A DNA stretch of 64,000 nt from Gibbula magus (lineage: Eukaryota; Mollusca; Gastropoda; Trochida; Trochidae). Below the pieces are notes generated by a model. It made no database searches and was not told the DNA's origin. It saw only the letters and a program-made list of their open reading frames with translations. Location: NCBI GenBank assembly GCA_936450465.1, contig OW388294.1, positions 72,902,622 through 72,966,621 on the forward strand. The letters are read 5' to 3'. Made by a program: the position numbers and the translations under genes. Below, in pieces: positions 31,117-43,773 of the stretch. Positions within the stretch are counted from its first letter, which is position 1. The number at the start of each line of letters is the position of its first letter.

Positions 31117-31637
31117 TCAAGAAATAATTTAGAAACATTGAGGCATTCGTCTTAGAGACTGTGACTGCTTTCAAAAGAGGAAGTTTTGGCTGAAAGACCA
31201 TGCGGAAATCGGTCCATCCGTTCCACACACAAACTTTCACAGTCGTCTAGTTGTTTTACAATCAAATATTTGATAGTGCTATGTTCTGAAAACTGTTGAG
31301 TTTGTAAAAATCCCATTGAAGCCAAATAAAAATACAATGATATTTCAATTGGTGTATATGATGTGTGATCTGGTATTTTCTCTAGTCAGAAAGTTATGTT
31401 GTCTCCGTGTACATTGACAAGTTCACTCAAGGAATAAAAACAAAGGAATATCAAATTGTTTTTCACTCTTTTATTATCTTTGTGTTCAACAAAGGTGACT
31501 TTCAATATTATAAAATAACCTTTCGCAAAGGCAAACAAAGTAATATCGCATATAATACATCAACAACATAGGATTATTGAAAATAGCAATGAAAATGAAC
31601 AACAACACGATAACAAGGGTAAAGGTGACATTGCATG

Positions 31638-32009
31638 TCAGCACAGTGTACACTTGAATCCGTTTTTCATATATGTTTTCAGTTCATGAGCAGATGAAAC
31701 GGATATCACAGATTCTCCTTTCACGTGTGTGAATCTATTAAATGATGGTGCGTGCCATGGATATTTCTGAAGAGGTTTTCTCGTACTCTGCCTTGTTGGG
31801 ATATTCCTCTGAAACTGACGTTGTCGTTGTACATGTGTGGAGTCTTCCTGACAGGCTGTGACAGTGTTATTCAGATCAGTAACTGAATCTCTCTTCCTGC
31901 AGCAGGCACAAGTGACGTTCGATGACACATGGCTCTCCAACCACATCTTAACCTTTTTCATGGCCTTTCGGGAACTGGAAGACATCTTAACATGTCCAGA
32001 GTATTCCAT
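31638..32009 (-). CDS. U13 minus ORF, 123 codons
   Basis: GHVK and STHVQ; same protein as U12, with an intact upstream TATA box and cluster. Confidence 0.42.
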   Translation of the reverse strand: MEYSGHVKMSSSSRKAMKKVKMWLESHVSSNVTCACCRKRDSVTDLNNTVTACQEDSTHVQRQRQFQRNIPTRQSTRKPLQKYPWHAPSFNRFTHVKGESVISVSSAHELKTYMKNGFKCTLC

Positions 32010-32552
32010 TGTACGTGTACCAAAGGGTGTGTATAGTTTGAAGGATGAAGGTGAAATAATATCTTACAAATATCAGCTGCTTATATACACACTATCAAGA
32101 CTGTCAAAACACAATGTGAGTAGTGTGAATGCACATGCAGTCAATCAGCACATTTTCGGCTATTTGTAAAGATCAAAGGATTGTGATCAAAGGGGAAAGT
32201 CCGTCACTTTGATCACATGCATTTGGCGGCAATACTTCAAAGAATACTTCAATTAATGAAGGTGATTGGTTTGAATGTTGATTCTTTTCTACTATCCGTT
32301 GCTATCCTTCTACAATTGGCTTTTGATCTCTTCTCCTTCTATTGAAATACAAATAATCCGATTGTGTAGATAATATACGCTTCTTTACACACTCTCATAT
32401 TGTAAAAACGTACTCATTTATTTCGTTGTTAAAAGATCATGTTACCAGGTAAGAGTATGTTTCGATACATATAAACTCATTTTTTATGGTCTGGATATAA
32501 GACATTGACATCGTCGAACCCCTGTTAAACTCTTCATGTTCAGTGAGCAGTT

Positions 32553-32945
32553 ATGAATCTTAATAGTACATGTATCGTTGGCAATGAACCCGGTTTTTCT
32601 AGATCAACACGGAATGGTCAGAACATGTCCGATTCAACAAAGAACAGTGATGGTTATGAACCCATGGAAAATCCACGTTTTAGCGATTCTTCCTGTTCAG
32701 TAAGGACCAGTGTGTATCATAGTCCCTTACAAAAACTTCAAATGTCTGAAAGACCTCGGCAAATTATGCAAGACTCTAGTCAGGAGGACATGTTGTTGAA
32801 TGAAACTAGTCAACTATCAAAATCCCCAAGAAGCAAACCAGTTTTAGGCATCCGTGCTAAAATAATTCAAGGCAACCTAGTTCAGAATGGAAATCAAGAT
32901 ATCTCATCAAGAAAGAATTTAGAAACATTGAGGCATTCGTCTTAG
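32553..32945 (+). CDS. U14 plus ORF, 130 codons, frameshifted C-terminus
   Basis: V for I at residue 8 (CIVGNE), shared only with U15 and U16. Confidence 0.28.
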   Translation: MNLNSTCIVGNEPGFSRSTRNGQNMSDSTKNSDGYEPMENPRFSDSSCSVRTSVYHSPLQKLQMSERPRQIMQDSSQEDMLLNETSQLSKSPRSKPVLGIRAKIIQGNLVQNGNQDISSRKNLETLRHSS

Positions 32946-33427
32946 AGACTGTGACTGCTTTCAAATGAGGAAGTTTTGGCTGAAAGACCATGCGGAAATC
33001 GGTCCATCCGTTCCACACACAAACTTTCACAGTCGTCTAGTTGTTTTACAATCAAATATTTGATAGTGCTATGTTCTGAAAACTGTTGAGTTTGTAAAAA
33101 TCCCATTGAAGCCAAATAAAAATACAATGATATTTCAATTGGTGTATATGATGTGTGATCTGGTATTTTCTCTAGTCAGAAAGTTATGTTGTCTCCGTGT
33201 ACATTGACAAGTTCACTCAAGGAATAAAAACAAAGGAATATCAAATTGTTTTTCACTCTTTTATTATCTTTGTGTTCAACAAAGGTGACTTTCAATATTA
33301 TAAAATAACCTTTCGCAAAGGCAAACAAAGTAATATCGCATATAATACATCAACAACATAGGATTATTGAAAATAGCAATGAAAATGAACAACAACACGA
33401 TAACAAGGGTAAAGGTGACATTGCATG

Positions 33428-33799
33428 TCAGCACAGTGTACACTTCAATCCGTTTTTCATATATGTTTTCAGTTCATGAGCAGATGAAACGGATATCACA
33501 GATTCTCCTTTCACGTGTGTGAATCTATTAAATGATGGTGCGTGCCATGGATATTTCTGAAGAGGTTTTCTCGTACTCTGCCTTGTTGGGATATTCCTCT
33601 GAAACTGACGTTGTCGTTGTACATGTGTGGAGTCTTCCTGACAGGCTGTGACAGTGTTATTCAGATCAGTAACTGAATCTCTCTTCCTGCAGCAGGCACA
33701 AGTGACGTTCGATGACACATGGCTCTCCAACCACATCTTAACCTTTTTCATGGCCTTTCGGGAACTGGAAGACATCTTAACATTTCCAGAGTATTCCAT
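33428..33799 (-). CDS. U14 minus ORF, 123 codons
   Basis: GNVK, STHVQ and L for F at 118 (NGLKC). Confidence 0.42.
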   Translation of the reverse strand: MEYSGNVKMSSSSRKAMKKVKMWLESHVSSNVTCACCRKRDSVTDLNNTVTACQEDSTHVQRQRQFQRNIPTRQSTRKPLQKYPWHAPSFNRFTHVKGESVISVSSAHELKTYMKNGLKCTLC

Positions 33800-34342
33800 T
33801 GTACGTGTACCAAAGGGTGTGTATAGTTTGAAGGATGAAGGTGAAATAATATCTTACAAATATCAGCTGCTTATATACACACTATCAAGACTGTCAAAAC
33901 ACAATGTGAGTAGTGTGAATGCACATGCAGTCAATCAGCACATTTTCGGCTATTTTTAAAGATCAAAGGATTGTGATCAAAGGGGAAAGTCCGTCACTTT
34001 GATCACATGCATTTGGCGGCAATACTTCAAAGAATACTTCAATTAATGAAGGTGATTGGTTTGAATGTTGATTCTTTTCTACTATCCGTTGCTATCCTTC
34101 TACAATTGGCTTTTGATCTCTTCTCCTTCTATTGAAATACAAATAATCCGATTGTGTAGATAATATACGCTTCTTTACACACTCTCATATTGTAAAAACG
34201 TACTCATTTATTTCGTTGTTAAAAGATCATGTTACCAGGTAAGAGTATGTTTCGATCCATATAAACTCATTTTTTATGGTCTGGATATAAGACATTGACA
34301 TCGTCGAACCCCTGTTAAACTCTTCATGTTCAGTGAGCAGTT

Positions 34343-34735
34343 ATGAATCTTAATAGTACATGTATCGTTGGCAATGAACCCGGTTTTTCTAGATCAACAC
34401 GGAATGGTCAGAACATGTCCGATTCAACAAAGAACAGTGATGGTTATGAACCCATGGAAAATCCACGTTTTAGCGATTCTTCCTGTTCAGTAAGGACCAG
34501 TGTGTATCATAGTCCCTTACAAAAACTTCAAATGTCTGAAAGACCTCGGCAAATTATGCAAGACTCTAGTCAGGAGGACATGTTGTTGAATGAAACTAGT
34601 CAACTATCAAAATCCCCAAGAAGCAAACCAGTTTTAGGCATCCGTGCTAAAATAATTCAAGGCAACCTAGTTCAGAATGGAAATCAAGATATCTCATCAA
34701 GAAAGAATTTAGAAACATTGAGGCATTCGTCTTAG
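34343..34735 (+). CDS. U15 plus ORF, 130 codons, frameshifted C-terminus
   Basis: Same protein as U14. The downstream TCAAATGAGG variant is shared by U14, U15 and U16. Confidence 0.28.
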   Translation: MNLNSTCIVGNEPGFSRSTRNGQNMSDSTKNSDGYEPMENPRFSDSSCSVRTSVYHSPLQKLQMSERPRQIMQDSSQEDMLLNETSQLSKSPRSKPVLGIRAKIIQGNLVQNGNQDISSRKNLETLRHSS

Positions 34736-35217
34736 AGACTGTGACTGCTTTCAAATGAGGAAGTTTTGGCTGAAAGACCATGCGGAAATCGGTCCATCCG
34801 TTCCACACACAAACTTTCACAGTCGTCTAGTTGTTTTACAATCAAATATTTGATAGTGCTATGTTCTGAAAACTGTTGAGTTTGTAAAAATCCCATTGAA
34901 GCCAAATAAAAATACAATGATATTTCAATTGGTGTATATGATGTGTGATCTGGTATTTTCTCTAGTCAGAAAGTTATGTTGTCTCCGTGTACATTGACAA
35001 GCTCACTCAAGGAATAAAAACAAAGGAATATCAAATTGTTTTTCACTCTTTTATTATCTTTGTGTTCAACAAAGGTGACTTTCAATATTATAAAATAACC
35101 TTTCGCAAAGGCAAACAAAGTAATATCGCATATAATACATCAACAACATAGGATTATTGAAAATAGCAATGAAAATGAACAACAACACGATAACAAGGGT
35201 AAAGGTGACATTGCATG

Positions 35218-35589
35218 TCAGCACAGTGTACACTTGAATCCGTTTTTTATATATGTTTTCAGTTCATGAGCAGATGAAACGGATATCACAGATTGTCCTT
35301 TCACGTGTGTGAATCTATTAAATGATGGTGCGTGCCATGGATATTTCTGAAGAGGTTTTCTCGTACTCTGCCTTGTTGGGATATTCCTCTGAAACTGACG
35401 TTGTCGTTGTACATGTGTGGAGTCTTCCTGACAGGCTGTGACAGTGTTATTCAGATCAGTAACTGAATCTCTCTTCCTGCAGCAGGCACAAGTGACGTTC
35501 GATGACACATGGTTCTCCAACCACATCTTAACCTTTTTCATGGCCTTTCGGGAACTGGAAGACATCTTAACATGTCCAGAGTATTCCAT
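35218..35589 (-). CDS. U15 minus ORF, 123 codons
   Basis: N for S at 26 (LENHV), STHVQ, Q for E at 99 (GQSVIS) and I for M at 114. Confidence 0.42.
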   Translation of the reverse strand: MEYSGHVKMSSSSRKAMKKVKMWLENHVSSNVTCACCRKRDSVTDLNNTVTACQEDSTHVQRQRQFQRNIPTRQSTRKPLQKYPWHAPSFNRFTHVKGQSVISVSSAHELKTYIKNGFKCTLC

Positions 35590-36132
35590 TGTACGTGTAC
35601 CAAAGGGTGTGTATAGTTTGAAGGATGAAGGTGAAATAATATCTTACAAATATCAGCTGCTTATATACACACTATCAAGACTGTCAAAACACAATGTGAG
35701 TAGTGTGAATGCACATGCAGTCAATCAGCACATTTTCGGCTATTTGTAAAGATCAAAGGATTGTGATCAAAGGGGAAAGTCCGTCACTTTGATCACATGC
35801 ATTTGGCGGCAATACTTCAAAGAATACTTCAATTAATGAAGGTGATTGGTTTGAATGTTGATTCTTTTCTACTATCCGTTGCTATCCTTCTACAATTGGC
35901 TTTTGATCTCTTCTCCTTCTATTGAAATACAAATAATCCGATTGTGTAGATAATATACGCTTCTTTACACACTCTCATATTGTAAAAACGTACTCATTTA
36001 TTTCGTTGTTAAAAGATCATGTTACCAGGTAAGAGTATGTTTCGATACATATAAACTCATTTTTTATGGTCTGGATATAAGACATTGACATCGTCGAACC
36101 CCTGTTAAACTCTTCATGTTCAGTGAGCAGTT

Positions 36133-36525
36133 ATGAATCTTAATAGTACATGTATCGTTGGCAATGAACCCGGTTTTTCTGGATCAACACGGAATGGTCA
36201 GAACATGTCCGATTCAACAAAGAACAGTGATGGTTATGAACCCATGGAAAATCCACGTTTTAGCGATTCTTCCTGTTCAGTAAGGACCAGTGTGTATCAT
36301 AGTCCCTTACAAAAACTTCAAATGTCTGAAAGACCTCGGCAAATTATGCAAGACTCTAGTCAGGAGGACATGTTGTTGAATGAAACTAGTCAACTATCAA
36401 AATCCCCAAGAAGCAAACCAGTTTTAGGCATCCGTGCTAAAATAATTCAAGGCAACCTAGTTCAGAATGGAAATCAAGATATCTCATCAAGAAAGAATTT
36501 AGAAACATTGAGGCATTCGTCTTAG
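36133..36525 (+). CDS. U16 plus ORF, 130 codons, frameshifted C-terminus
   Basis: As U14 and U15 plus G for R at 17 (GFSGST). Confidence 0.28.
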   Translation: MNLNSTCIVGNEPGFSGSTRNGQNMSDSTKNSDGYEPMENPRFSDSSCSVRTSVYHSPLQKLQMSERPRQIMQDSSQEDMLLNETSQLSKSPRSKPVLGIRAKIIQGNLVQNGNQDISSRKNLETLRHSS

Positions 36526-37007
36526 AGACTGTGACTGCTTTCAAATGAGGAAGTTTTGGCTGAAAGACCATGCGGAAATCGGTCCATCCGTTCCACACAC
36601 AAACTTTCACAGTCGTCTAGTTGTTTTACAATCAAATATTTGATAGTGCTATGTTCTGAAAACTGTTGAGTTTGTAAAAATCCCATTGAAGCCAAATAAA
36701 AATACAATGATATTTCAATTGGTGTATATGATGTGTGATCTGGTATTTTCTCTAGTCAGAAAGTTATGTTGTCTCCGTGTACATTGACAAGCTCACTCAA
36801 GGAATAAAAACAAAGGAATATCAAATTGTTTTTCACTCTTTTATTATCTTTGTGTTCAACAAAGGTGACTTTAAATATTATAAAATAACCTTTCGCAAAG
36901 GCAAACAAAGTAATATCGCATATAATACATCAACAACATAGGATTATTGAAAATAGCAATGAAAATGAACAACAACACGATAACAAGGGTAAAGGTGACA
37001 TTGCATG

Positions 37008-37379
37008 TCAGCACAGTGTACACTTGAATCCGTTTTTCATATATGTTTTCAGTTCATGAGCAGATGAAACGGATATCACAGATTGTCCTTTCACGTGTGT
37101 GAATCTATTAAATGATGGTGCGTGCCATGGATATTTCTGAAGAGGTTTTCTCGTACTCTGCCTTGTTGGGATATTCCTCTGAAACTGACGTTGTCGTTGT
37201 ACATGTGTGGAGTCTTCCTGACAGGCTGTGACAGTGTTATTCAGATCAGTAACTGAATCTCTCTTCCTGCAGCAGGCACAAGTGACGTTCGATGACACAT
37301 GGCTCTCCAAACACATCTTAACCTTTTTCATGGCCTTTCGGGAACTGGAAGACATCTTAACATGTCCAGAGTATTCCAT
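37008..37379 (-). CDS. U16 minus ORF, 123 codons
   Basis: C for W at 23 (KMCLES), STHVQ and GQSVIS. Confidence 0.42.
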   Translation of the reverse strand: MEYSGHVKMSSSSRKAMKKVKMCLESHVSSNVTCACCRKRDSVTDLNNTVTACQEDSTHVQRQRQFQRNIPTRQSTRKPLQKYPWHAPSFNRFTHVKGQSVISVSSAHELKTYMKNGFKCTLC

Positions 37380-37920
37380 TGTACGTGTACCAAAGGGTGT
37401 GTATAGTTTGAAGGATGAAGGTGAAATAATATCTTACAAATATCAGCTGCTTATATACACACTATCAAGACTGTCAAAACACAATGTGAGTAGTGTGAAT
37501 GCACATGCAGTCAATCAGCACATTTTCCGCTATTTGTAAAGATCAAAGGATTGTGATCAAAGGGGAAAGTCCGTCACTTTGATCACATGAATTTGGCGGC
37601 TATACTTCAAAGAATACTTCAATTAATGAAGGTGATTGGTTTGAATTTTGATTCTTTTCTACTATCCGGTGCTATCCTTCTACAACTGGCTTTTGATCTC
37701 TTCTCCTTCTATTGAAATACAAATAATCCGATTGTGTAGTTAATATACGCTTCTGTACACACTCTCATATTGTAAAAACGTACTCATTTATTTCGTTGTT
37801 AAAAGATCATGTTACCAGGTAAGAGTATGTTTCGATACATAAACTCATTTTTTATGGTCTGGATATAAGACATTGACATCGTCGAACCCCTGTTAAACTC
37901 TTCATGTTCAGTGAGCAGTT

Positions 37921-38409
37921 ATGAATCTTTATAGTACATGTATCATTGGCAATGAACCCGGTTTTTCTAGATCAACACGGAATGGTCAGAACATGTCCGA
38001 TTCAACCAAGAACAGTGATGGTTATGAACCCATGGAAAATCCACGTCTCAGCGATTCTTCCTGTTCAGTGAGGACCAGTGTGTATCATGGTCCCTTACAA
38101 AAACTTCAAATGTCTGAAAGACCTCGGCAAATTATGCAAGACTCTAGTCAGGAGGACATGTTGTTGAATGAAACTAGTCAACTATCAAAATCCCCAAGAA
38201 GCAAACCAGTTTTAGGCATCCGTGCTAAAATAATTCAAAGCAACCTAGTTCAGAATGGAAATCAAGATACCTTCATCAAGAAAGAATTTAGAAACATTGA
38301 GGCATTCGTCTTAGTGAATGTGACTGCTTTCAAAAGAGGAAGTTTTGGCAGAAAGACCATGCGGAAATCGGTCCATCCATTCCACAAACAAACTTTCACA
38401 ATCGTCTAG
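37921..38409 (+). CDS. U17 plus ORF, 162 codons
   Basis: LVNVT variant; ends FTIV rather than FTVV. Confidence 0.33.
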   Translation: MNLYSTCIIGNEPGFSRSTRNGQNMSDSTKNSDGYEPMENPRLSDSSCSVRTSVYHGPLQKLQMSERPRQIMQDSSQEDMLLNETSQLSKSPRSKPVLGIRAKIIQSNLVQNGNQDTFIKKEFRNIEAFVLVNVTAFKRGSFGRKTMRKSVHPFHKQTFTIV

Positions 38410-38718
38410 TTGTTTTACAATCAAATATTTGATAGTGCTATGTTCTGAAAACTGTTGATTTTGTAAAAATCCCATTGAAGTCAAATAAAAATACAATGAT
38501 TTTTCAATTGGTGTATATGATGTGTGATCTGGTATTTTCTCTAGTCAGAAAGTTATGTTGTCTCCGTGTACATTGACAAGCTCACTCAAGGAAAAAAAAC
38601 AAAGGAATATCAAATTGTTTTTCACTCTTTTATTATCTTTGTGTTCAACAAAGGTGACTTTCAATATTATAAAATAACCTTTCGCAAAGGCAAACAAAGT
38701 AATATCGAATACAATACA

Positions 38719-39165
38719 TCAACAACATAGGATTATTGAAAATAGCAATGAAAATGAACAACAACACGATAACAAGGGTAAACGTGACATTGCAGCCAGC
38801 ACAGTGTACACTTGAATCCGTTTTTCATATGTTTTCAGTTCATGAGCAGATGATACGGATATAACAGATTCTCCTTTCACGTGAGTGAATCTATGAAATG
38901 ATGGTGCGTGCCATGAATATTTCTGAAGAGGTTTTATCGTACTCTGCCTTGTTGGGATATTCCTCTGAAACTGACGTTGTCGTTGTACACGTGTGGAGTC
39001 TTCCTGACAGGCTGTGACAGTGTTATTCAGATCAGTAACTGAATCTCTCTTCCTGCAGCAGGCACAAGTGACGTTCGATGACACATGGCTCTCCAACCAC
39101 ATCTTAACCTTTTTCATGGCCTTTCGGGAACTGGAAGACATCTTAACATGTCCAGAGTATTCCAT
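38719..39165 (-). CDS. U17 minus ORF, 148 codons, alternative hydrophobic Cys-rich tail
   Basis: Second copy of the U8-type end (2-bp plus 1-bp deletions), with KYSW and SFHRF. I for R at 78 is private. Confidence 0.35.
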   Translation of the reverse strand: MEYSGHVKMSSSSRKAMKKVKMWLESHVSSNVTCACCRKRDSVTDLNNTVTACQEDSTRVQRQRQFQRNIPTRQSTIKPLQKYSWHAPSFHRFTHVKGESVISVSSAHELKTYEKRIQVYTVLAAMSRLPLLSCCCSFSLLFSIILCC

Positions 39166-39708
39166 TGTACGTGTACCAAAGGGTGTGTATAGTTTGAAGG
39201 ATGAAGGTGAAATAATATCTTACAAATATCAGCTGCTTATATACACACTATCAAGACTGTCAAAACACAATGTGAGTAGTGTGAATGCACATGCAGTCAA
39301 TCAGCACATTTTCGGCTATTTGTAAAGATCAAAGGATTGTGATCAAAGGGGAAAGTCCGTCACTTTGATCACATGCATTTGGCGGCAATACTTCAAAGAA
39401 TACTTCAATTAATGAAGGTGATTGGTTTGAATGTTGATTCTTTTCTACTATCCGTTGCTATCCTTCTACAATTGGCTTTTGATCTCTTCTCCTTCTATTG
39501 AAATACAAATAATCCGATTGTGTAGATAATATACGCTTCTTTACACACTCTCATATTTTAAAAACGTACTCATTTATTTCGTTGTTAAAAGATCATGTTA
39601 CCAGGTACGAGTATGTTTCGATACATATAAACTCATTTTTTATGGTCTGGATATAAGACATTGACATCGTCGAACCCCTGTTAAACTCTTCATGTTCAGT
39701 GAGCAGTT

Positions 39709-40140
39709 ATGAATCTTAATAGTACATGTATCATTGGCAATGAACCCGGTTTTTCTAGATCAACACGGAATGGTCAGAAGATGTCCGATTCAACAAAGAA
39801 CAGTGATGGTTATGAACCCATGGAAAATCCACGTCTCAGCCATTCTTCCTGTTCAGTAAGGACCAGTGTGTATCATGGTCCCTCACAAAAACTTCAAATG
39901 TCTGAAAGACCTCGGCAAATTATGCAAGACTCTAGTCAGGAGGACATGTTGTTGAATGAAACTAGTCAACTATCAAAATCCCCAAGAAGCAAACCAGTTT
40001 TAGGCATCCGTGCTAAAATAATTCAAAGCAACCTAGTTCAGAATGGAAATCAAGATACCTTCATCAAGAAAGAATTTAGAAACATTGAGGTATTCGTCTT
40101 TGAGAATGTGACAGCTTTCAAAAGAGGAAGTTTTGGCTGA
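39709..40140 (+). CDS. U18 plus ORF, 143 codons
   Basis: QKMSD and VFVFEN as in U9. Upstream donor-like motif is GTACGAG. Confidence 0.33.
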   Translation: MNLNSTCIIGNEPGFSRSTRNGQKMSDSTKNSDGYEPMENPRLSHSSCSVRTSVYHGPSQKLQMSERPRQIMQDSSQEDMLLNETSQLSKSPRSKPVLGIRAKIIQSNLVQNGNQDTFIKKEFRNIEVFVFENVTAFKRGSFG

Positions 40141-40582
40141 AAGACCATGCGGAAATCGGTCCATCCATTCCACAAACAAACTTTCACAGTCGTCTAGTTG
40201 TTTTACAATCAAATATTTGATAGTGCTATGTTCTGAAAACTGTTGATTTTGTAAAAATCCCATTGAAGCCAAATAAAAATACAATGATTTTTCAATTGGT
40301 GTATATGATGTGTGATCTGGTATTTTCTCTAGTCAGAAAGTTGTGTTGTCTCCGTGTACATTGACAAGTTCACTCAATGAATAAAAACAAAGGAATATCA
40401 AATTGTTTTTCACTCTTTTATTATCTGTGTTCAACAAAGGTGACTTTCAATATTATTAAATAACCTTTCGCAAAGGCAAACAAAGTAATATCGCATATAA
40501 TACATCAACAACATAGGATTATTGAAAATAGCAATGAAAATGAACAACAACACGATTACAAGGGTAAAGGTGACATTGCATG

Positions 40583-40954
40583 TCAGCACAGTGTACACTT
40601 GAATCCGTTTTTCATATATGTTTTCAGTTCATGAGCAGATGAAACGGATATCACAGATTCTCCTTTCACGTGTGTGAATCTATTAAATGATGGTGCGTGC
40701 CATGGATATTTCTGAAGAGGTTTTCTCGTACTCTGCCTTGTTGGGATATTCCTCTGAAACTGACGTTGTCGTTGTACACGTGTGGAGTCTTCCTGACAGG
40801 CTGTGACAGTGTTATTCAGATCAGTAACTGAATCTCTCTTCCTGCAGCAGGCACAAGTGACGTTCGATGACACATGGCTCTCCAACCACATCTTAACCTT
40901 TTTCATGGCCTTTCGGGAACTGGAAGACATCTTAACATTTCCAGAGTATTCCAT
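40583..40954 (-). CDS. U18 minus ORF, 123 codons
   Basis: Majority protein sequence, identical to U11 and U30. Confidence 0.43.
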   Translation of the reverse strand: MEYSGNVKMSSSSRKAMKKVKMWLESHVSSNVTCACCRKRDSVTDLNNTVTACQEDSTRVQRQRQFQRNIPTRQSTRKPLQKYPWHAPSFNRFTHVKGESVISVSSAHELKTYMKNGFKCTLC

Positions 40955-41497
40955 TGCACGTGTACCAAAGGGTGTGTATAGTTTGAAGGATGAAGGTGAA
41001 ATAATATCTTACAAATATCAGCTGCTTATATACACACTATCAAGACTGTCAAAACACAATGTGAGTAGTGTGAATGCACATGCAGTCAATCAGCACATTT
41101 TCCGCTATTTGTAAAGATCAAAGGATTGTGATCAAAGGGGAAAGTCCGTCACTTTGATCACATGAATTTGGCGGCTATACTTCAAAGAATACTTCAATTA
41201 ATGAAGGTGATTGGTTTGAATTTTGATTCTTTTCTACTATCCGGTGCTATCCTTCTACAACTGGCTTTTGATCTCTTCTCCTTCTATTGAAATACAAATA
41301 ATCCGATTGTGTAGATAATATACGCTTCTGTACACACTCTCATATTGTAAAAACGTACTCATTTATTTCGTTGTTAAAAGATCATGTTACCAGGTACGAG
41401 TATGTTTCGATACATATAAACTCATTTTTTATGGTCTGGATATAAGACATTGACATCGTCGAACCCCTGTTAAACTCTTCATGTTCAGTGAGCAGTT

Positions 41498-41929
41498 ATG
41501 AATCTTAATAGTACATGTATCATTGGCAATGAACCCGGTTTTTCTAGATCAACACGGAATGGTCAGAACATGTCCGATTCAACAAAGAACAGTGATGGTT
41601 ATGAACCCATGGAAAATCCACGTCTCAGGCATTCTTCCTGTTCAGTAAGGACCAGTGTGTATCATGGTCCCTCACAAAAACTTCAAATGTCTGAAAGACC
41701 TCGGCAAATTATGCAAGACTCTAGTCAGGAGGACATGTTGTTGAATGAAACTAGTCAACTATCAAAATCCCCAAGAAGCAAACCAGTTTTAGGCATCCGT
41801 GCTAAAATAATTCAAAGCAACCTAGTTCAGAATGGAAATCAAGATACCTTCATCAAGAAAGAATTTAGAAACATTGAGGTATTCGTCTTTGAGAATGTGA
41901 CAGCTTTCAAAAGAGGAAGTTTTGGCTGA
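41498..41929 (+). CDS. U19 plus ORF, 143 codons
   Basis: VFVFEN class, with R for S at 44 (RLRHSS) private. Confidence 0.33.
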   Translation: MNLNSTCIIGNEPGFSRSTRNGQNMSDSTKNSDGYEPMENPRLRHSSCSVRTSVYHGPSQKLQMSERPRQIMQDSSQEDMLLNETSQLSKSPRSKPVLGIRAKIIQSNLVQNGNQDTFIKKEFRNIEVFVFENVTAFKRGSFG

Positions 41930-42371
41930 AAGACCATGCGGAAATCGGTCCATCCATTCCACAAACAAACTTTCACAGTCGTCTAGTTGTTTTACAATCA
42001 AATATTTGATAGTGCTATGTTCTGAAAACTGTTGATTTTGTAAAAATCCCATTGAAGCCAAATAAAAATACAATGATTTTTCAATTGGTGTATATGATGT
42101 GTGATCTGGTATGTTCTCTAGTCAGAAAGTTGTGTTGTCTCCGTGTACATTGACAAGTTCACTCAATGAATAAAAACAAAGGAATATCAAATTGTTTTTC
42201 ACTCTTTTATTATCTGTGTTCAACAAAGGTGACTTTCAATATTATAAAATAACCTTTCGCAAAGGCAAACAAAGTAATATCGCATATAATACATCAACAA
42301 CATAGGATTATTGAAAATAGCAATGAAAATGAACAACAACACGATAACAAGGGTAAAGGTGACATTGCATG

Positions 42372-42743
42372 TCAGCACAGTGTACTCTTGAATCCGTTTT
42401 TCATATATGTTTTCAGTTCATGAGCAGATGAAACGGATATCACAGATTCTCCTTTCACGTGTGTGAATCTATTAAATGATGGTGCGTGCCATGGATATTT
42501 CTGAAGAGGTTTTCTCGTACTCTGCCTTGTTGGGATATTCCTCTGAAACTGACGTTGTCGTTGTACACGTGTGGAGTCTTCCTGACAGGCTGTGACAGTG
42601 TTATTCAGATCAGTAACTGAATCTCTCTTCCTGCAGCAGGCACAAGTGACGTTCGATGACACATGGCTCTCCAACCACATCTTAACCTTTTTCATGGCCT
42701 TTCGGGAACTGGAAGACATCTTAACATTTCCAGAGTATTCCAT
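42372..42743 (-). CDS. U19 minus ORF, 123 codons, CaaX cysteine lost
   Basis: Cys120 has become Ser (KSTLC), the only copy in which the putative prenylation cysteine is substituted while the normal length is kept. Confidence 0.42.
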   Translation of the reverse strand: MEYSGNVKMSSSSRKAMKKVKMWLESHVSSNVTCACCRKRDSVTDLNNTVTACQEDSTRVQRQRQFQRNIPTRQSTRKPLQKYPWHAPSFNRFTHVKGESVISVSSAHELKTYMKNGFKSTLC

Positions 42744-43284
42744 TGCACGTGTACCAAAGGGTGTGTATAGTTTGAAGGATGAAGGTGAAATAATATCTTA
42801 CAAATATCAGCTGCTTATATACACACTATCAAGACTGTCAAAACACAATGTGAGTAGTGTGAATGCACATGCAGTCAATCAGCACATTTTCCGCTATTTG
42901 TAAAGATCAAAGGATTGTGATCAAAGGGGAAAGTCCGTCACTTTGATCACATGAATTTAGCGGCTATACTTCAAAGAATACTTCAATTAATGAAGGTGAT
43001 TGGTTTGAATTTTGATTCTTTTCTACTATCCGGTGCTATCCTTCTACAACTGGCTATTGATCTCTTCTCCTTCTATTGAAATACAAATAATCCGATTGTG
43101 TAGATAATATACGCTTCTGTACACACTCTCATATTGTAAAAACGTACTCATTTATTTCGTTGTTAAAAGATCATGTTACCAGGTAAGAGTATGTTTCGAT
43201 ACATAAACTCATTTTTTATGGTCTGGATATAAGACATTGACATCGTCGAACCCCTGTTAAACTCTTCATGTTCAGTGAGCAGTT

Positions 43285-43773
43285 ATGAATCTTTATAGTA
43301 CATGTATCATTGGCAATGAACCCGGTTTTTCTAGATCAACACGGAATGGTCAGAACATGTCCGATTCAACAAAGAACAGTGATGGTTATGAACCCATGGA
43401 AAATCCACGTCTCAGCGATTCTTCCTGTTCAGTGAGGACCAGTGTGTATCATGGTCCCTTACAAAAACTTCAAATGTCTGAAAGACCTCGGCAAATTATG
43501 CAAGACTCTAGTCAGGAGGACATGTTGTTGAATGAAACTAGTCAACTATCAAAATCCCCAAGAAGCAAACCAGTTTTAGGCATCCGTGCTAAAATAATTC
43601 AAAGCAACCTAGTTCAGAATGGAAATCAAGATACCTTCATCAAGAAAGAATTTAGAAACATTGAGGCATTCGTCTTAGTGAATGTGACTGCTTTCAAAAG
43701 AGGAAGTTTTGGCAGAAAGACCATGCGGAAATCGGTCCATCCAGTCCACAAACAAACTTTCACAGTCGTCTAG
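43285..43773 (+). CDS. U20 plus ORF, 162 codons
   Basis: LVNVT class; HPVHKQ near the end, as in U12, U27 and U28. Confidence 0.33.
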   Translation: MNLYSTCIIGNEPGFSRSTRNGQNMSDSTKNSDGYEPMENPRLSDSSCSVRTSVYHGPLQKLQMSERPRQIMQDSSQEDMLLNETSQLSKSPRSKPVLGIRAKIIQSNLVQNGNQDTFIKKEFRNIEAFVLVNVTAFKRGSFGRKTMRKSVHPVHKQTFTVV

